Shown: positions 25,697 to 35,071 of the stretch, in pieces | Numbering within the stretch: the stretch's first letter is position 1 | How the letters are laid out: every line of letters starts with the position of its first letter | Source: Phyllobacteriaceae bacterium | GTDB taxonomy: Bacteria > Pseudomonadota > Alphaproteobacteria > Rhizobiales > Rhizobiaceae | DNA: 64,000 nucleotides | Assembly: GCA_016711085.1 (NCBI GenBank) | Contig: JADJTR010000007.1 | Span: 1 to 64,000, forward strand | Direction: 5' to 3' | Notes under the pieces: generated by a model | Seen by the model: the letters and a program-made list of their open reading frames with translations, nothing else | Databases searched by the model: none | What the model was told of the DNA's origin: nothing | Made by a program: the position numbers and the translations under genes

Positions 25697-26884
25697 ATGG
25701 CGGCGACACGGCAGGAGAGAAACACCGGACCGATCCGGCTCGGCATGGTCGGCGGCGGGCGCGGCGCCTTCATCGGCGGCGTCCACCGCATCGCCGCGCG
25801 GCTCGACGGCGAGTTCACGCTCGTCGCCGGCGCCTTGTCGTCCGACCCGGAGCGGGCGATGGCGTCGGGCGCCGATCTCGGCCTCGATCCGGCGCGGACC
25901 TATGCTTCGTTCGAGGCGATGGCCAAGGCGGAGGCGGCGCGGCCGGACGGCGTCGAGGCGGTGGCGATCGTCACGCCCAACCATGTGCATTTTCCCGCCG
26001 CCGCCGCCTTCCTCAAGGCCGGCATTCATGTGATCTGCGACAAGCCGCTGACCTCGACGCTGGCGGACGCGAAAAAACTCAAGGCGCTGGCGCAAAAGAG
26101 CGGCCGTCTGTTCGTGCTGACGCACAATTACACCGGCTATCCGATGGTGCGGCAGGCGCGCGCCATGGTGGCGAAGGGCATGCTCGGCGACATCCGCCTC
26201 GTCCAGGCCGAATACCCGCAGGATTGGCTGAGCGAGCCGGTCGAGAAATCCGGACACAAACAGGCAGTCTGGCGCACCGATCCGGCGATGACCGGGGCGG
26301 GCGGGGCTTCCGGCGACATCGGCACGCACGCCTACAATCTCGCCCGCTTCGTCTGCGGCCTCGATCTCGACCGCCTTTCGGCCGATCTCGACAGTTTCGT
26401 CGCTGGCCGGCGCGTCGACGACAATCTGCATGTGCTGCTGCGCTTCAAGGCGAAGGGCAAAGCGCCGGCGGCCAAGGGCATGATCTGGGCGAGTCAGGTG
26501 GCGCCGGGTAACGAGAACGGTCTGAAGCTGCGCATTTACGGTTCGCGCGGCGGGCTTGAATGGGTTCAGGCCGACCCGAACTATCTCTGGCATGCGCCGC
26601 TCGGCGAACCGAAACGGCTGATCACGCGCGGCGGGGCCGGATCGAACGAGGCGGCGGCGCGGGTGACGCGCATCCCCTCCGGCCATCCGGAAGGTTATCT
26701 CGAAGGCTTCGCCAACATCTACGCGGAGGCGGCGCGCGCCATCCGCGCGGCGCGGACGGGCCGGAAACCGCCGAAGGACGTGATCTTCCCGACGGTCGAA
26801 GACGGGGTCGAAGGCGTGGCGTTCGTCGCCGCCTGCGTCGCTTCGTCGAAGAAGAACGGCGCGTGGACGAAACTCGATAAGTAA
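25697..26884 (+). CDS. Gfo/Idh/MocA-family NAD(P)-dependent sugar dehydrogenase 2
   Basis: A 395-residue protein from ATG 25697 with GAGGAG upstream. Rossmann start LGMVGGGRGAFIGGVHR, catalytic-Lys motif HVICDKPLTSTLADAKKL, and a histidine-containing GDIGTHAYNLARFV region. It differs from dehydrogenase 1 in length and in the CDKPL versus SEKPF motif, so the two probably act on different intermediates. Last gene of the cluster; mmcB follows convergently. Confidence 0.88.
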   Translation: MAATRQERNTGPIRLGMVGGGRGAFIGGVHRIAARLDGEFTLVAGALSSDPERAMASGADLGLDPARTYASFEAMAKAEAARPDGVEAVAIVTPNHVHFPAAAAFLKAGIHVICDKPLTSTLADAKKLKALAQKSGRLFVLTHNYTGYPMVRQARAMVAKGMLGDIRLVQAEYPQDWLSEPVEKSGHKQAVWRTDPAMTGAGGASGDIGTHAYNLARFVCGLDLDRLSADLDSFVAGRRVDDNLHVLLRFKAKGKAPAAKGMIWASQVAPGNENGLKLRIYGSRGGLEWVQADPNYLWHAPLGEPKRLITRGGAGSNEAAARVTRIPSGHPEGYLEGFANIYAEAARAIRAARTGRKPPKDVIFPTVEDGVEGVAFVAACVASSKKNGAWTKLDK

Positions 26885-26892
26885 GCATTTGC

Positions 26893-27393
26893 TTACGCTT
26901 CCTCGCCCTCGACCGGCTTCAACCCGACCCCGGCCAGCTCGGCGGCGGTCAGGCGAAAGGCGGCAGCGCGCGAGAAGGCCAGCATCATCGCCTTGCGCAC
27001 ATGGGGCGCAAGACGGTGTTCGGGGGCTTCGCGCAGCAATTCCGCGCCATAGCCGTCGGACAGCAGGAAGCCGGCGTCTTCGGGGAAAATGTCGGCCGGG
27101 ACGTGCGGATGGGTGGCGAAATAGAGCCGGTCGCAGAATGCGCGGTATTCGGGCCATTTGCGATCGACGCGGAAATCCTCGATCGACGATTTGACCTCGA
27201 CAATGAGGATTTCGCCCTTGCGCGACACCGCCACGAGGTCGGCGCGCCGCCCGGTGGCGAGCGTCAGTTCCGGCACGACGGCGAGACCGTCGCGCTGGAA
27301 CAGGCGCAGCACGCCGTGGCGCACCAGCAGCGCGCGCTCGGATTGGCGCCCGTCGGCGAGCGGATGGCGGGCGAAGGGATCGATGATCGGCAC
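26893..27393 (-). CDS. mmcB: MmcB-family DNA repair protein (PD-(D/E)xK-like)
   Basis: A 166-residue protein matching the MmcB family known from Caulobacter mitomycin-C survival. RRADLVAVSRKGEILIVEVKSS provides the D...ExK nuclease-like signature, and WPEYRAFCDRLYFA follows as expected. GTG 27393 is the only plausible start. About 190 nt separate it from the divergent L,D-transpeptidase; no LexA box was recognised there. Catalytic activity is predicted, not shown. Confidence 0.82.
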   Translation of the reverse strand: MPIIDPFARHPLADGRQSERALLVRHGVLRLFQRDGLAVVPELTLATGRRADLVAVSRKGEILIVEVKSSIEDFRVDRKWPEYRAFCDRLYFATHPHVPADIFPEDAGFLLSDGYGAELLREAPEHRLAPHVRKAMMLAFSRAAAFRLTAAELAGVGLKPVEGEEA

Positions 27394-27587
27394 GGCCCGA
27401 CCATGCCATGCTTGCTCCCTTGCGGAAAGCCGCCACGGTGTTGCATCGACGCATCATCGGCCGACCAAATGCCGGCAAACGGCTCACCGGACTTGGCAAA
27501 TCGCCGAATTGAAGACTAGGACTGCGGTCTCAACGGGGCAAACTGGCATTTTGGCTGCGGTCGACGCCGCAACGCAGAGGGATTCGC

Positions 27588-28208
27588 ATGAATTTTCGGA
27601 CTGCCCTGACCGCCATCGCCTTGTCCGTTTCGCTCGCCGGCTGTGTCGGCGTTGGCGGCGGCGCGCCTGGCCTTTTCGACAATCCCTATGGCGCGCGCCG
27701 CGACGGCGGTTACGCCCTGCCGGCGATTCCGATCGAAAAGATCGACAAGAAGTGGCGCCGCCAGACCGTGGACTACGTCACCAAAGAGGCCCCCGGGTCG
27801 ATCGTGGTCGACACCGGGGCGCGGCACCTCTATTTCGTCATGCCGGGCGGCAAGGCGGTGCGCTACGGCATCGGCGTCGGACGCGAGGGCTTCACGTGGA
27901 AAGGCCGCGCCCGCATCGCCATCAAACGCGAATGGCCGATGTGGACGCCGCCGCCGGCGATGATCCAGCGCAAGCCGGAACTGGCCAAATGGGCCGGCGG
28001 CATGCCGCCCGGCATCGACAATCCGCTTGGCGCGCGGGCGCTCTATTTGTTCAACAAGGGCGGCGATTCGGGATACCGGCTGCACGGCACGCCGGAATGG
28101 AGGTCGATCGGCAAGGCGATGTCGTCCGGCTGCATCCGCATGCTCAACCAGGATGTGATCGACCTCTACAACCGCGCCGAGGTCGGCGCCAAGGTGGTGG
28201 TCTTGTAG
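27588..28208 (+). CDS. L,D-transpeptidase (YkuD domain) lipoprotein
   Basis: A 206-residue periplasmic peptidoglycan cross-linking enzyme or lipoprotein-attaching relative. The N-terminus is a lipoprotein signal with lipobox LAGC (Cys 19). The YkuD domain contains YRLHGTPE and the catalytic SSGCIRMLN (HGT...SxGCIR). GARALYLF is also typical. A GC-rich hairpin follows the stop. Confidence 0.93.
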   Translation: MNFRTALTAIALSVSLAGCVGVGGGAPGLFDNPYGARRDGGYALPAIPIEKIDKKWRRQTVDYVTKEAPGSIVVDTGARHLYFVMPGGKAVRYGIGVGREGFTWKGRARIAIKREWPMWTPPPAMIQRKPELAKWAGGMPPGIDNPLGARALYLFNKGGDSGYRLHGTPEWRSIGKAMSSGCIRMLNQDVIDLYNRAEVGAKVVVL

Positions 28209-28252
28209 GTTTTCTCCGCGAACCGTCCAGGCAACGACGTGTCGCAAACACC

Positions 28253-28278
28253 GGCCGGGCCCCGCCAAGGGCCCGGCC
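28253..28278. terminator. GC-rich hairpin between convergent genes
   Basis: GGCCGGGCCC at 28253-28262 pairs perfectly with GGGCCCGGCC at 28269-28278 over a 6-nt loop. It lies between the ends of the L,D-transpeptidase (+) and nifU-like (-) genes and could end transcription in both directions. No clear U tract is seen. Confidence 0.6.
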
Positions 28279-28297
28279 GATGCGTTTCAAGGCCTTT

Positions 28298-28867
28298 TCA
28301 GGCGTATTGCTCGACGCTTTGCACTTCCGGAATGAAATGTTTGAGCAGGTTCTGGATGCCGTGCTTCAACGTCGCGGTCGACGACGGACAGCCGGCGCAG
28401 GACCCCTTCATGTTGAGGAACACCGTGCCGCCCTCGAAGCCGCGGAAAGTGATGTCGCCGCCGTCCTGGGCGACGGCCGGGCGGACGCGCTGATCGAGCA
28501 ACTCCTTGATCGTGGCGACGATTTCGGCGTCGGCCGGATCGTAGAACTCTTCCTCCGGGCCATGTTCGGCCGCCTCGAAAGCGCCATTCATCACCGGGCG
28601 ACCGGAGAGGAAGTGCTCCATGATCGTGCCGAGAATGGCCGGCTTCATGTGCTGCCATTCCGAGCCGGCCTTGGTGATGGTGATGAAATCGCTTCCGAAA
28701 AACACGCCGGCGACGCCGGGGACGTCAAACAAGGCGCCAGCGAGATCAGACGCCGTCCGGGCTTCCTCCGCCTCGCGGAAATCGGCGGTGCCGGTCTCAA
28801 GCACCGTCCGGCCGGGAAGAAACTTGACCGTGGCCGGGTTCGGCGTCGCTTCGGTCTGGATGAACAT
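28298..28867 (-). CDS. NifU-family iron-sulfur scaffold protein (Nfu type)
   Basis: About 189 residues from ATG 28867 (MFIQTEATPNPATVKFLPG), the standard start of this family. N-terminal Nfu domain followed by the C-terminal NifU-like domain with the cluster-binding CxxC in MKGSCAGCPSSTATLKHG. It supplies Fe-S clusters to client proteins. It resumes the rhizobial housekeeping order (nifU, usp, trpS, murJ, glnD, mutS). Confidence 0.93.
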   Translation of the reverse strand: MFIQTEATPNPATVKFLPGRTVLETGTADFREAEEARTASDLAGALFDVPGVAGVFFGSDFITITKAGSEWQHMKPAILGTIMEHFLSGRPVMNGAFEAAEHGPEEEFYDPADAEIVATIKELLDQRVRPAVAQDGGDITFRGFEGGTVFLNMKGSCAGCPSSTATLKHGIQNLLKHFIPEVQSVEQYA

Positions 28868-28930
28868 GATCGGTTGCCCTGTTTGGAATGATTCTAAATT
28901 AATGCGGCTTCGCCCGGCTTTCAAGTTGCC

Positions 28931-29422
28931 TCAGGCAATCGCCTCGATGTCCGCGTCTGAGAGGTTCCATGGCACGATGGTGACGGGAATGGGGAAAAAT
29001 GCGCCCTTGCCGGCAACCGATGCGACCAATGGTCCGGGCCCGTCCTTGCCGCCGCCGGCCGCGAGCACGAGAATGGCGATATCCTGGTCTTCCTCGATCA
29101 GCCGATGGATCTCCTCGGCCGCCAAGCCTTCGCGCACGATGCGTTCCGGATCGATCCCCGATTTCTCGCGCAGCGTCGCGGTCGCCGCGTCGAGCGCGGC
29201 GTGGGCGGCCTGCATCGCCTCATCCCGCATGATCTTCTCGACCCCCAGCCAATGCTGGAAGTCGCCCGGCGCGACGACATACAGCAGCACCAGCGCGCCG
29301 CCGGTCGATTGCGCCCGACGCGCGGCATAGGCGACGGCGCGCGACGATTCCGGCGTTTCGTCAACGACGGCGAGGAACTTGCGGCGATGTCCGGCCTCGC
29401 GGCTCAGGCGTCTGGAAACCAT
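28931..29422 (-). CDS. Universal stress protein (UspA family)
   Basis: A 163-residue single-domain Usp. KFLAVVDETPESSRAVAYA opens the fold, and a glycine-rich nucleotide-binding stretch with LVLAAGGGKDGPGPLVASVAG-like spacing lies towards the C-terminus, ending IPVTIVPW. It lies between trpS and the NifU-like gene, as in related genomes. Signal sensed unknown. Confidence 0.9.
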   Translation of the reverse strand: MVSRRLSREAGHRRKFLAVVDETPESSRAVAYAARRAQSTGGALVLLYVVAPGDFQHWLGVEKIMRDEAMQAAHAALDAATATLREKSGIDPERIVREGLAAEEIHRLIEEDQDIAILVLAAGGGKDGPGPLVASVAGKGAFFPIPVTIVPWNLSDADIEAIA

Positions 29423-29480
29423 GGCGCACTCCGTCGGGCGGCGGCTCGTTCAGTTGTTCGGCCAAACTAAGCCCCGGGCG

Positions 29481-30541
29481 TCAGCCGAGCAAGCCGACGA
29501 TTTCGCGCACGCCTTTCATCGTCCGCTCGGCGATGGCCGAGGCCCGTTCGCCGCCATCGGCGAGGACGCCGTCGATAAATCCCGGATCGTCGGCGATGCG
29601 GCGCATCTCGGCGGCGATCGGCGCGAGCTTGGCGACGGCGAGATCGGCGAGCGCCGGTTTGAAGACGGAAAACTGCTTGCCGGCGAACTCATCCATCACC
29701 GCGGCTTTGGTGATGTCGGCGAGCGCGGCATAGATACCGACCAGATTGTCGGCCTCTGGACGTTCGGCGAGCCCCTCGAGGGCCTCCGGCAGCGGCGCCG
29801 GATCGGTCTTGGCCTTGCGGATTTTTTTCGAGATGGTGTCGGCGTCGTCGGTCAGATTGATCCGCGAGAGGTCCGAGGCATCCGATTTCGACATTTTCGC
29901 CGACCCGTCGCGCAGGCTCATGACGCGCGCCGCCGGTCCGCCGATGACCGGTTCGACGACGGGAAATAACCGTGCACCGTCTCGTCGCCGACCTTCATCT
30001 CGACGCCGGCGCCGAGCGCCTCGATGCGGTCGGAGAAATCATTGTTGAATTTCTGGGCGATGTCGCGGGTCAGTTCGAGGTGCTGCTTCTGGTCCTCGCC
30101 GACCGGGACATGGGTGGCGCGATAGACGAGAATGTCGGCGGCCATCAGGCTCGGATAGGCGAACAGGCCGACGGAAGCGTTTTCGCGGTCCTTGCCGGCC
30201 TTGTCCTTGAACTGGGTCATGCGGTTCAGCCAGCCCATGCGGGCGACGCAATTGAACACCCAGGCCAGTTCCGCGTGCTGGCGCACCCGGCTCTGGTTGA
30301 AGACGATGTTTTTCACCGGATCGATGCCGGACGCGATGAAGGCGGCGGCGACCTCGCGCGTCGATTTGATCAGCTCGGCCGGGTCCTGCCAGACGGTGAT
30401 CGCGTGCAGGTCGACGACGCAATAGATGCAATCGTGGCTGTCCTGCAGGGCGACGAAGCGCTTGATGGCACCGAGATAATTGCCGAGATGGAGGTTGCCG
30501 GTCGGCTGGACGCCGGAGAAAACGAGGGGCTTGAAGGACAT
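29481..30541 (-). CDS. trpS: Tryptophanyl-tRNA synthetase (frameshifted)
   Basis: Class I aminoacyl-tRNA synthetase. HIGH-like motif SGVQPTGNLHLGNYLGAI near the N-terminus and KMSKS motif in GSAKMSKSDASDL near the C-terminus. The two halves are in different frames: at about 29961 one G is missing where FPVVEPVIGG should be read. As TrpS is essential and the rest is intact, the shift is probably a sequence error. Joined length about 353 residues, normal. Confidence 0.93.
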
Positions 30542-30692
30542 CGGGCTGTTCCGTGGCTGGTGGAGGGCCTTGGCGAAGGCGCGGCGCTTATGGACGAGCG
30601 CGGTTGGAAGGGCAAGTGCGCCAATTCACGGACGGATCACGCGTGATTGGCTTTCGTGTAATTCGGCTTTGGACCGAGCGAGGTGTTCCCCG

Positions 30693-31898
30693 ATGGCGAA
30701 ACGGTTTTCCGACGAATCGTGGGCGCGCATTTTTAACGCCCTTACAAACAAGGGCGAGGCCGCCTACGGAATTCCCGGCCGCGATGCCGACAGCTTTGTC
30801 CTCGGATCATGGAACATCCGCAAATTCGGGGCGTTGAAGGGCGAAGGAGGCAACCTACGCAGCGACGGCGCCTGGGCACTCGTGGAGAAATTCGCTTCGG
30901 CCTGCGACCTCCTCGCCATTCAGGAAGTCCAGAGCGATCTGGCGTCGGTTGAAGAACTCGTGCGCCGATTGAACAAGAATGATGCAGATCCCTATCATTT
31001 CATCGCGTCCGATGTCGCCGGCAAATCTCCAGGCGAAGAAGGGATGGGAGAGCGTTTCGCTGTCATCTTCCGAGCGGATATTTTCAAGCCAGGGCCGATT
31101 ATCAGCGATATTACCTTTGACCAAAGCGCCGTGGTTGAAAGGGTAAACGTTGCACTTGCCGCCGTTCGCAAAAATATTCGCGGTGAAGACAAATCAAAAC
31201 TAAACAAGGCTTACGATTGGTTTTCCGAATTTACCGGGTTCGACAAATCGAAACTTCCGACTATGTTCGATTTTGTCCGATCTCCACACTGTATCAATTT
31301 CAGTGTCCAAGGTCGTGATGGGTCATCTCAGGAATTCGCCTGCGTTAACGCGTATCTTGTGTCAGGAAGCAATCGCGACCGCGAGCGGGAGTTTTTCGCC
31401 TTGTTGGAATGGCTCCGAAACGCGATCTCAGGAAACAATTTCTACAATGCGACCGCCGCGATTTTAATGGCGGATCTCAATCTTGATTTCCAGAAAGACA
31501 ATGACGTTCGCCGATTGGTCATCGAGGAATTTGTGACAAATCTCAATGAGAAAGGAGAGGGCTGCGCCATCAACTTCCCGTTCCTTGATCGGCACCTCGA
31601 AAATGGGGTTTTCAGGACGAATTCACGCGAATCGGAAACCTACGACCATATTGCCTTCTTTTCCAAGGACCCGCGGTTTCCACGCGGACGACACAACGGG
31701 GAAGCCGGAAGGAATAACCCGGACAGATACGACTACGGCATGTTCGATTTCCTACGGTTGTTCCGCGATGCCGGCGCCATCAGCGGCGAGATCGGCGCGG
31801 ACTATCTGAAGTTCGAGTTCGATGTTTCCGACCACATGCCCATTTGGGTCCGTTTACCGATTCCGCAAAAAGGGCAGCGCGAGTATCACACCGATTGA
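30693..31898 (+). CDS. Endonuclease/exonuclease/phosphatase (DNase-I-fold) family protein
   Basis: A 401-residue protein from ATG 30693 (MAKRFSDESWARIF). EEP-fold motifs: GSWNIRKFG (Asn), DLLAIQEVQS (catalytic Glu), ILMADLNLD (D-x-N) and VSDHMPIWV (D-H). It has no signal peptide, so it is cytosolic. Base composition is AT-richer than the genes on both sides, and it stands alone on the plus strand between trpS and an asparagine-synthetase-like gene, which suggests acquisition. The substrate could be DNA, RNA or a phospho-compound; DNA is the commonest for this look. Confidence 0.8.
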   Translation: MAKRFSDESWARIFNALTNKGEAAYGIPGRDADSFVLGSWNIRKFGALKGEGGNLRSDGAWALVEKFASACDLLAIQEVQSDLASVEELVRRLNKNDADPYHFIASDVAGKSPGEEGMGERFAVIFRADIFKPGPIISDITFDQSAVVERVNVALAAVRKNIRGEDKSKLNKAYDWFSEFTGFDKSKLPTMFDFVRSPHCINFSVQGRDGSSQEFACVNAYLVSGSNRDREREFFALLEWLRNAISGNNFYNATAAILMADLNLDFQKDNDVRRLVIEEFVTNLNEKGEGCAINFPFLDRHLENGVFRTNSRESETYDHIAFFSKDPRFPRGRHNGEAGRNNPDRYDYGMFDFLRLFRDAGAISGEIGADYLKFEFDVSDHMPIWVRLPIPQKGQREYHTD

Positions 31899-31993
31899 TC
31901 GCGCCATGACGTGATTTCGATTTCATGCGCCGCATTTTACGCCGCCATCACCTGGCGCCGCGCCATCATGGCAGGGCAACGGGGAATGACGCC

Positions 31994-33491
31994 ATGTGCG
32001 GATTTGTCTGCCTTTCGGGCATCGACGACGAGGCGCTTGCGGCGCGGATGCTCAATCGCATCGCCCATCGCGGGCCGGACGAGAAGCAAATCGTGCGCGT
32101 CGGCGGCGCCATCCTCGGCCATGCGCGCCTCGCCATCATCTCGCCGGAAGACGGGACGCAGCCGATCGTCGCCGGCGACCGGGCGCTGGTCGTCAACGGC
32201 GAAATCTACAACCACGCCGATCTGCGCCGCATCGCCGGGCCGGAACGCTTCGTCACCCATTCCGACTCCGAAACCATCCTGCATTTGATGAGCGACGATG
32301 CGCCGCGCTGGATCGCGCAACTCGACGGCATGTTCGCTTTCGTGCTGGTGCTGCCCGGCCGGGTGATCGCCGGGCGCGATCCGCTTGGCATCAAGCCGCT
32401 CTACCGGGCGGAAATGGGCGGTGGAACCGCCTTCGCCTCGGAAGTGAAAGCCTTCGACGGCGAGCGCGTCGACGCCATTGCGGCGGTGCGGCCGGGTTCG
32501 CTGTGGGACAGCCGCGACGGCGAGCGGCAATGGTTCCGCATGCCGTCCGGCCAGGCTGAGCCGGAGGAGGGGTTCGACACGGACAAGGCGGTGCGCGAAT
32601 TGCGCCTCGTGTTCGAGGCGGCGGTGAGGAAATGGATGGTCGCCGACGTGGAGATCGGCTCGTTCCTCTCCGGCGGCCTCGATTCCTCCGCAGTCGCCGC
32701 CGTGGCGGCGCGCGAATTGGCGCGGGCAGGCCGCAGACTGAAAACCTTCGCGGTCGGCACGCCGGACAGCCCCGACCTGATCGCGGCGCGGCGCGTGGCG
32801 GCCCATATCGGGTCGGACCATTTCGAGCAGACGTTTTCGGCCGACGATCTGATCGAGGCGCTGCCGCTGGTGATCGGCCACATGGAGAGCGCCGATGTCG
32901 ATCTGGTGCCCTCGGCCCTGCCGACGCACATCGTCTCGGCCCTGGCGCGCCGGCACGTGAAAACGGTGCTGACCGGCGAAGGCGCCGATGAATTGTTCGC
33001 CGGCTATACTTATCATCACGCCTATGCCGGCAAGTCGCGGGCGCTGGCCGAGGAACTGACGCGCGCGCTCGGCACGATGCACAACATCAACCTGCAGCGC
33101 GTCGATCGCATCACCATGGCGCTGGGGCTGGAGGGGCGCACGCCGTTTCTCGATCGCGACCTGATCGCCTTTCGCGCAAACGCTGCCGGCATCCTTGAAG
33201 ATGAAGATCAACGCCGATGGCGCGACGACGGAAAAATGGATTTTCCGCAAGGCGGTGGAAGACCTGCTGCCCGCCGACATCGTCTGGCGCAACAAGGCGC
33301 AGTTTGACGAAGGGTCGGGATCGATCGACACGCTGCGGGTAGCGCTCGCCAAACTGACCGGCAAGCCGGCGCCGGTCCCGCGCGAAGACCAGGCGGCGTG
33401 CTTCCGCGCAATCCTGGAAAAGCAGTTCGCCGACCCGGCGCTGATCCTCAGCCAGGCGGGAATCTGGACGGCGAGCCGCGTGGTCGTTTGA
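31994..33491 (+). CDS. Asparagine-synthetase-B-like glutamine amidotransferase (frameshifted)
   Basis: Start MCGFVCLSG places the amidotransferase nucleophile Cys at position 2, which fixes ATG 31994. HRGPDEKQ, LVVNGEIYNH and GRDPLGIKPLYRA complete the Ntn domain. SFLSGGLDSSAVAAVA is the PP-loop of the synthetase domain. One extra T at about 33170 shifts the frame; the true continuation is AQTLPASLKMKINADG to the stop at 33491. About 498 residues, shorter than AsnB proper, so the amidated substrate may not be aspartate. It converges on murJ with a 4-nt gap. Confidence 0.85.
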
Positions 33492-33495
33492 TCGG

Positions 33496-35055
33496 TCAGG
33501 AGCGCCGGCGGCGCAGCGCGCGCTCCAACTCCGTCCGGGAGAGACCGCCGGACAGCACGACCGCGGCGAAATAGACGATCGCCGCCACCGCGATGACAAG
33601 GGTCATCGCGACGAGGCGCGACCAGAAACCGCCGGCGAGCCAGCCGGCGAACAATCCCGCCAATCCCCACAATACGACGCCCATGACCGCGCTCGAGGCG
33701 GCGATCATGGCGACGCGCCGCACGGTGTGCGGCGACGGCCGGTAATGGCCGTGCAGCGCCAAGCCGCCGACCAGCAGGCCGATATTGACCCAGGCGGCAA
33801 CCGAGGTCGCCGCAGCGAGCGCGACATGGCCCCAGACCGGAAAAAGCGCCAGGCTGACAACGATGTTGACAGCGACATTGGCGATCGAGAACCACAAAGG
33901 CGTGCGGGTGTCCTCGCGGGCGAAATAGGCCGGCTGGAACACCTTGGCCAGCACATAGGCCGGCAGGCCGGAGGCGAAGGCGGCGAGCGCGGCGGCGGTC
34001 AGTCGCGTCGTCTCGGGCGTGAAGGCGCCGCGCTGGTAGATCAGCGCCACGATCGGCTCGGGGAAAACCATGAGGCCGACGGCGGCGGGAAGCGTCAGTC
34101 CGAGGGCGAATTCGAGACTGCGGTTCTGCAAATGCTGCGCCTCGCCATCGTCTTTGGCCCTCAGCGCCCGCGACAATTCCGGCAGAAGCACGACCCCGAT
34201 GGCGACGCCGATGACGCCGAGCGGCAACTGGTTGATGCGGTCGGCGTAGTTGAGCAGTGCGATCGCGCCATCCTGGGCTGAGGCGATGATCTGGCCGACG
34301 AGCAGATTGATCTGGACGACGCCGCCGGTCAGCACCGCCGGGCCCATGAGAACCATCAGGCGCTTGACGCCAGGCGTCAGGCGCGGACGCGAGAACGACA
34401 AAGCAAATCCTTCCCGCCACACGCCCCAGGCGACAAGCGCGACCTGGACAAAACCCGAAATCACCACGCCCCAGGAAATCCACAGGCCGGTCGCCGGCCC
34501 GTCGGCGCCGGCTGAGCGGGCGGCAATGAGGGCGACGATCATCAAGGCGTTGAGGAACACCGGGGCCAGCGCGGCGAGGAAATATTTGCGCAGTGAATTG
34601 AGGATGCCCGACAGCATGGCGAGCAGGCTCATGGCGAACAGGTAGGGAAACATGATCCGCGTCATGTCGACGGTGGCGGCGAACTTGTCAGGCGTGTCGG
34701 CGAATTTCGGCGCGATGACCGTGCCGACGAGGAAGGGCATGAAAATCATCGCGACCGCCGACAGGACGAGCAACGCCATGACGAGGAAGGACAGGACCTC
34801 CTCGGCGAAACGGCGCGCGCCGTCCCTGCCGTCGGCTTCGATTTCCTTGGCGAAAAGCGGAATGAAGGCGGTGTTGAACGCGCCTTCGGCGAAGATGCGG
34901 CGAAACAGGTTGGGAAAGCGGAAGGCGGCGTAAAACGCGTCGGCGATCGGTCCGGCCCCGAGCGCCGCGCCGATCATCGCCTCGCGAACGAAGCCGAGGG
35001 CGCGGCTGGCCATCGTGGCCCCGCCGACGGAGGCGAATTTTATTACAAGGCTCAT
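33496..35055 (-). CDS. murJ: MurJ lipid II flippase
   Basis: Integral membrane MOP-superfamily flippase of peptidoglycan precursor. About 519 residues with some 14 hydrophobic segments. The N-terminal GFVREAMIGAALGAG and RIFAEGAFNTAFIPLFAKE (central-cavity charges) are MurJ signatures. ATG 35055 (MSLVIKFASVGG) chosen over the codon at 35133, which would overlap glnD. 16 nt downstream of glnD; the glnD-murJ pair is usual in rhizobia. Confidence 0.95.
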   Translation of the reverse strand: MSLVIKFASVGGATMASRALGFVREAMIGAALGAGPIADAFYAAFRFPNLFRRIFAEGAFNTAFIPLFAKEIEADGRDGARRFAEEVLSFLVMALLVLSAVAMIFMPFLVGTVIAPKFADTPDKFAATVDMTRIMFPYLFAMSLLAMLSGILNSLRKYFLAALAPVFLNALMIVALIAARSAGADGPATGLWISWGVVISGFVQVALVAWGVWREGFALSFSRPRLTPGVKRLMVLMGPAVLTGGVVQINLLVGQIIASAQDGAIALLNYADRINQLPLGVIGVAIGVVLLPELSRALRAKDDGEAQHLQNRSLEFALGLTLPAAVGLMVFPEPIVALIYQRGAFTPETTRLTAAALAAFASGLPAYVLAKVFQPAYFAREDTRTPLWFSIANVAVNIVVSLALFPVWGHVALAAATSVAAWVNIGLLVGGLALHGHYRPSPHTVRRVAMIAASSAVMGVVLWGLAGLFAGWLAGGFWSRLVAMTLVIAVAAIVYFAAVVLSGGLSRTELERALRRRRS

Positions 35056-35071
35056 AAGGCGGTCCTGACGG

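Noticed and set aside
31937..34483. Minus-strand frame of 848 residues over the asparagine-synthetase-like gene and murJ
   Set aside because: Shadow frame; it spans two good genes on different strands and has no domain signature.
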